From positions 1 through 55,166 of the forward strand of contig CALHQJ010000049.1 in the NCBI GenBank assembly GCA_938036545.1: 55,166 nt of DNA. The letters run 5' to 3'. Shown piece after piece: positions 51,528 through 55,166 of the stretch (position 1 is its first letter; each line of letters starts with the position of its first letter). This DNA comes from an uncultured Clostridium sp. GTDB lineage: Bacteria; Bacillota; Clostridia; Lachnospirales; Lachnospiraceae. The notes beneath the pieces are model-generated. The model did no database searches, was not told the origin of the DNA, and worked only from the letters and a program-made list of their open reading frames with translations. Position numbers and translations under genes: made by a program.

Positions 51528-53575
51528 TACGTAATATCTCCCTTCTCTAACATCTGCGAAATTACTTCTTTAATCTGGTTTTTGGCTTCATCCAGGCTCA
51601 TGCCCGTAAGCTGGGCGCCGGCTACATTCCTGTGGCCGCCTCCGCCCAGATGTTCCATCATTACCTGAACGTTAATATCGTCAATAGAACGGGCGCTGAC
51701 AAATATGGTTCCGTTATACTGGGTCAGTACAACTGACGCCCGAATATTGTTAATGTTTAATAAATCATTGGCCGCCTGGGCGCCAATCACAGTGGGACTG
51801 GTCAGCCCCTCTGACGGACACTCGCTGATGGCAAACGCATCCTTGTAAACCTCTGCATTCCGGACAGCTTCAGCCTTTGCCTGGTAATCTGACATATCAT
51901 CCCTAAACAGTTTCCGGACTCTGGTAATATCAGCGCCGCACCGGCGTAAAAATGCAGCCGCCTCAAAAGTTCTCACACCCGTCTGGTTGGTAAAGTAATT
52001 GGTATCAATTACAATACCGGCATACATAGCGTCCGCCTCTGCAGATTTCATCTTAATTCCATCTGCAACATACTGGAGAATTTCCGCTACCATCTCACAG
52101 GTAGAAGATGCATATGGCTCTACATAAGACAGCACTGCATTGTCAATAATCTCGCTGGACTGACGGTGATGGTCTAATACCACAATAGTTTTTACCATGC
52201 GGAGAAGTTCCGGTGAATCGGTAATACTCGGGCGGTTTACATCTACTACAACCAGCATGGTATTGGCATCAACTAATTCTGCCGCCTTTTCGCTGTCAAG
52301 AAACATATCCTCCGGATAGTCTGGATTATTGATAAAACGCTCCATCATGGGCCGTACCGAGCCGGTCATGTCATTGGCTACGATATGAGCCTTTTTGTCC
52401 AGGGCAGTCGCAATCCGGTAAATACCTACGGAAGCACCCAGCGAGTCAATGTCTCCCCGTTTGTGTCCCATAACCAGAAGCCGGTCCTTGGTTTCCATCA
52501 GTTCCCTTAAGGCATGCGCCTTTACCCTGGCCTTTACTCTGGTAGTCTTTTCCATCTGCTGGGCTTTTCCGCCAAAAAATTGAATCTTACTGCCATTCTT
52601 CACTACTGCCTGGTCTCCCCCGCGGCCCAGCGCCATGTCTATGGCAGTACGGGCAAAGTCATAATTCTGACTGTAGGAATCGCCGTTCATGCCCATTCCG
52701 ATGCTAAGGGTAACAGCCATCTCATTGCCAATGTTGACGGTTTTCACATCTTCCAGTATGGAAAATCTGTTTTCTTCAATCTTTTCCACATACTGCTGTT
52801 TGATGGCAAAGAAATACTTATCCTTTTCCATCTTTTTAGCAATACCGTTCATACTGTAGATGTACTTGTTAATCTTACGATCAATCAGCGCAGTAAGCAG
52901 GGAGCGTCGAACCTCTTCCACGCTTTCCAGCGCCTCGTCATAATTGTCCAAATAAATTAATCCGGCTACCATCTTCTGGTCGTCGATTTGCTTGCGGTAT
53001 TTTACAATTTCCGTCTCATCCGTCAGATATACAGAAAGAAGGAACTCCTCGTCTCCGCCGATTCCCAGCTGATTATCAATGGCTTTTACATCACTTAACG
53101 GAACCCATTTTAAATCTATCCGGTAACGGCTGTCTCCTAATGCGCTATGGACGCTTACCATCTCTTCCCGATTACCCAGAATTTCTTTTGTAATCTCCGG
53201 AAATAAGGACTGTAAATGGCGTTTTGCAGTCCGGTCCTGCCCTGTTGCCTCTGCAAAGGCATAGTTCATCCACATAATCCGGCCTGTTTCGTCCGCAATG
53301 GCATAGGGCTGAGCCATGTCTGACAGAAGGCGCTTCTGAACCCAGGCATAGTCGGAAGCAAAGTCTATCATATCTGCTAAAATCAGGCTGCGTTTTCTGA
53401 CATACAGATATCCGGCTGCTGCCAAATACATAATGGTAAAGACAGCCATGACTATCCCTGCCTTTGTATCAATAGCTCCTATGGCCAGATTCGCCGCTAT
53501 CAAAATCAGCGACAGCACCAAGGGCCACTGGAGATAGACCTTTAACTGCCCCTTCATCTTGACTTTTTCTTTCAT
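51527..53575 (-). CDS. gdpP: Cyclic-di-AMP phosphodiesterase (GdpP/YybT type)
   Basis: 682 residues. Two membrane helices (about 12-55), a PAS-like domain (ADETGRIMWMNYAFAEATG), a degenerate GGDEF domain near 200-300 and a C-terminal DHH/DHHA1 domain with GDIDSLGAS, VVDVNRP, LDHHRQS and GGGGHRNVAG. It degrades c-di-AMP, linking cell wall, potassium and stress control. First gene of gdpP-rplI-dnaB, a conserved Firmicute order. Confidence 0.96.
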   Translation of the reverse strand: MKEKVKMKGQLKVYLQWPLVLSLILIAANLAIGAIDTKAGIVMAVFTIMYLAAAGYLYVRKRSLILADMIDFASDYAWVQKRLLSDMAQPYAIADETGRIMWMNYAFAEATGQDRTAKRHLQSLFPEITKEILGNREEMVSVHSALGDSRYRIDLKWVPLSDVKAIDNQLGIGGDEEFLLSVYLTDETEIVKYRKQIDDQKMVAGLIYLDNYDEALESVEEVRRSLLTALIDRKINKYIYSMNGIAKKMEKDKYFFAIKQQYVEKIEENRFSILEDVKTVNIGNEMAVTLSIGMGMNGDSYSQNYDFARTAIDMALGRGGDQAVVKNGSKIQFFGGKAQQMEKTTRVKARVKAHALRELMETKDRLLVMGHKRGDIDSLGASVGIYRIATALDKKAHIVANDMTGSVRPMMERFINNPDYPEDMFLDSEKAAELVDANTMLVVVDVNRPSITDSPELLRMVKTIVVLDHHRQSSEIIDNAVLSYVEPYASSTCEMVAEILQYVADGIKMKSAEADAMYAGIVIDTNYFTNQTGVRTFEAAAFLRRCGADITRVRKLFRDDMSDYQAKAEAVRNAEVYKDAFAISECPSEGLTSPTVIGAQAANDLLNINNIRASVVLTQYNGTIFVSARSIDDINVQVMMEHLGGGGHRNVAGAQLTGMSLDEAKNQIKEVISQMLEKGDIT

Positions 53576-53687
53576 CCTCGTTCTCCTAAATTAAAATTTC
53601 ACAGAGTTCTTTTCATTATATCATAGTTTAGACGATTCGTCTATGCAGGAGAAATCCGCATTTACAGACGCTGCTGCAGGCCACCGC

Positions 53688-53740
53688 AAAAAGCTGCTGC
53701 ATTCACCAGTCTGACAGACTTGATGAATACAACAGCTTTT
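53688..53740 (-). terminator. Terminator of the BASS transporter gene
   Basis: AAAGCTG.TG.ATTCA and TGAAT.CA.CAGCTTT pair in a long stem with inner AGTCTG/CAGACT; on the minus strand it ends CAGCTTTTTG. About 48 bp past the gene end. Confidence 0.7.
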
Positions 53741-53787
53741 ATAAAAACTATTGTAGTATTTTAAGGCTGGAATACCTGCGCTGAACC

Positions 53788-54726
53788 TTATTTCTCTGTC
53801 CAGCGGTTATAAAGGTTTGCCAAAATTGCTCCGGAAATGTTGTGCCATACAGAAAAGATTGCGCCTGGTACAGTTGCCATGGCCAGGTCTGGGAATGCCG
53901 TACCAGCCAGTGAAGTGGCAAGGCCGGAATTCTGCATTCCGATTTCTACAGAAATAGCCTTTGTTTTGGAAGGGCTCATATGCAGCGCCTTTCCAATTCC
54001 GAATCCGCAGGCATAGCCCAGCAGATTATGTAAAATTACTACTACAAATACGATTGCGCCGGTACTCATAATCTTTCCTGCATTATGGGATACCACAGCA
54101 GCAACAATGAGACAGATGGCCACAACGGAAACAGACGGAAGAACGGTTACCAGCTTCTGTGTAAATTTTCCCCACAGCTTGTTAATGATAAAGCCCAGAG
54201 CAATCGGAACGATTACCACCTTTACAATAGACAGAAACATACTGACCGGATCAACGGTAACAGTTGTTCTTAACAGCAGGTACGTAATAGCAGGTGTTAA
54301 AAATGGCGCCAGCAGGGTGTTTACACTGGTCATTCCAACAGAAAGGGCCACATCTCCTTTGGACAGATAGGTGATTACATTACTGGAAGTACCTCCCGGA
54401 CAGGTTCCTACCAAAACCACTCCGGCCAGCAGAGCCGGATCCAGCTGGAACACCTTGCCTAAAACCCAGGCCAGCAGGGGCATTACCGTAAACTGTGCAA
54501 CACAGCCGATAACAATATCCTTGGGACGCGTAAATACCAGCTTAAAATCTTCCAGCTTCAGGGTCAGGCCCATGCCGAACATCACTACCATTAACAGGTA
54601 ATTAACCCAGGAAGTCTGCACCCACAAACAGGAATCCGGCACAAACAGCGCCAGAGCCGCCACTGCCAGCACAATTAAAGCCATGTGCTTTCCAAAAAAA
54701 TCACTGATGTTTTCTAAAACTTTCAT
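53788..54726 (-). CDS. BASS-family sodium-dependent transporter
   Basis: About 312 residues, 9-10 membrane helices. Diagnostic: GMGLTLKLEDF near 50, TCPGGTSSNVITYLSKGDVALSVGMT near 110-135 and GMQNSGLATSLAGTAFP near 260, the Na+-binding crossover of the BASS fold. Start at the ATG (54726) with GGGAGG eight bases before. Family members carry bile acids, pantothenate or 2-oxo acids with Na+. The T-box in front (isoleucine type) suggests a branched-chain 2-oxo acid or related precursor (inference). Na+ coupling would fit the Na+-type ATP synthase. Confidence 0.9.
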   Translation of the reverse strand: MKVLENISDFFGKHMALIVLAVAALALFVPDSCLWVQTSWVNYLLMVVMFGMGLTLKLEDFKLVFTRPKDIVIGCVAQFTVMPLLAWVLGKVFQLDPALLAGVVLVGTCPGGTSSNVITYLSKGDVALSVGMTSVNTLLAPFLTPAITYLLLRTTVTVDPVSMFLSIVKVVIVPIALGFIINKLWGKFTQKLVTVLPSVSVVAICLIVAAVVSHNAGKIMSTGAIVFVVVILHNLLGYACGFGIGKALHMSPSKTKAISVEIGMQNSGLATSLAGTAFPDLAMATVPGAIFSVWHNISGAILANLYNRWTEK

Positions 54727-54810
54727 TTTCTTTTCCTCCCTCTCAGGCAAATATTAGACACGAATGCTGGCCAGAAAGTGAGATTTCAACAGGGTTCTTG
54801 TTTTGTGAAA

Positions 54811-55070
54811 ACAAAAAGCCCTTGTCTCCACTAAGAGACAAAGGCTATATCCTCTGCGGTACCACTCTTATTGCCGGCAAAAAGCCGACCACTCACTCAC
54901 ATATCTATCAATATGGGATAAGATAACGGTTATCAGCCGTTCAGGCTTACTAAACTATGTCGTTTAGTCTGAAAGCTCAAAGGTGATTTTCACAAGATAC
55001 TCTGATTGCCTCGCACCAACCGGCAATTCTCTGAAACTTCATATTCTCGTTACTCTTCCTCGTCAACGCT
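54811..55070 (-). ncRNA. T-box riboswitch, isoleucine specifier
   Basis: On the minus strand: stem I with the AGAGAATTGCC...GGTTGGTGCGA...GGCAAT distal loop, an AGTA loop-E strand opposite GAAAATCA, the T-box AAGAGTGGTACCGCAG (54854-54869) and the terminator GCCTTTGTCTC/GAGACAAGGGC followed by TTTTTGTTTT (54811-54845). The specifier loop reads GAA-A-ATC-A, the same register as GAA-A-GGC-A in the glyQS T-box, so the codon is ATC (Ile). The UGGU bulge would pair with a discriminator A, which tRNA-Ile has. Confidence 0.88.
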
Positions 55071-55080
55071 GTGTCTTTAG

Positions 55081-55166
55081 TGCCGCAGACCGGAATCGAA
55101 CCGGTACGGGTATCGCTACCCACGGGATTTTAAGTCCCGGGCGTCTGCCTGTTCCGCCACTACGGC
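55081..55166 (-). tRNA. tRNA-Leu (anticodon UAA)
   Basis: 86 nt, long variable arm as expected for Leu. Acceptor GCCGTAG/CTGCGGC (one G-U), anticodon stem CGGGA/TCCCG with loop CTTAAAA, T loop GGTTCGATTCC, discriminator A; no encoded CCA. The 5' end is at the window edge. The 3' end is only about 11 nt from the T-box stem. Confidence 0.97.

Noticed and set aside
54811..55070. Leader read as an asparagine or serine T-box
   Set aside because: Codons AAT or TCA can be read by shifting one base, but the GAA-A-NNN-A register and the UGGU bulge (discriminator A) favour ATC/Ile.

Overview
The window looks like chromosomal DNA of an anaerobic, spore-forming, low-to-mid GC Firmicute, most likely a Lachnospiraceae (Clostridium/Enterocloster/Hungatella-like). 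The reasons are spoVT, fermentative adhE and a formate channel, T-box and cobalamin leaders, AGGAGG ribosome sites, tight ATGA/TAATG gene overlaps and the gdpP-rplI-dnaB order. No phage, CRISPR array, rRNA or integrative element is visible; the only RNA gene seen is a tRNA-Leu at the right edge. Family assignments are from reading the translations, not from a search.

Layout. 1-283 is the 3' end of a repeat-containing gene, converging on a decayed CAP-domain gene (391-666). 711-8129 (minus) is the whole ATP synthase operon atpZ-I-B-E-F-H-A-G-D-C; its c subunit carries the Na+-binding residue set. 8357-14891 (minus) holds a DUF436 gene, a LacI-type regulator, a TctC-TctB-TctA tricarboxylate-type transporter and a PHP-like hydrolase, with a consensus promoter and two operator-like dyads before tctC. 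15189-19243 holds bioY with a BirA box, a LysM-containing nucleotidase, a Cu/Zn-SOD-like protein and spoVT. 19736-23138 (plus) is adhE followed by an APH-fold kinase. 23255-25984 is a metal module (short Fur-like regulator, small DUF6110-like protein, broken P1B ATPase). 26156-31690 is a nickel/peptide-type ABC importer behind a cobalamin riboswitch, so probably a cobalt importer. 31719-32555 is a formate/nitrite channel and 32744-34132 a MATE exporter. 34191-53575 is mostly housekeeping: mfd-pth, an FAD oxidoreductase, trmL-aminotransferase-lrp, a PurM-C-only protein, VanW protein, exonuclease, nth, radical SAM, dCMP deaminase, tsaC/sua5, dnaB, rplI, gdpP. The right end has a BASS-family transporter behind an isoleucine-type T-box, which starts about 11 nt after tRNA-Leu(UAA).

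The most unusual signal is a family of five small non-autonomous mobile elements (2564-2716, 15028-15180, 38442-38590, 46193-46234, 49689-49740). Each has GTAAC...GTTAC-type ends and an 8-bp flanking direct repeat (one of the five repeats has one mismatch). Full copies of two sequence subfamilies keep the same plan (terminal stem plus three hairpins) while most of the paired bases differ, which suggests selection on a folded DNA or RNA. GTAA ends and 8-bp duplications fit mobilisation by an IS66-type transposase. One copy lies inside the ATP synthase operon between atpG and atpD, and another supplies the stop codon of a radical SAM gene.
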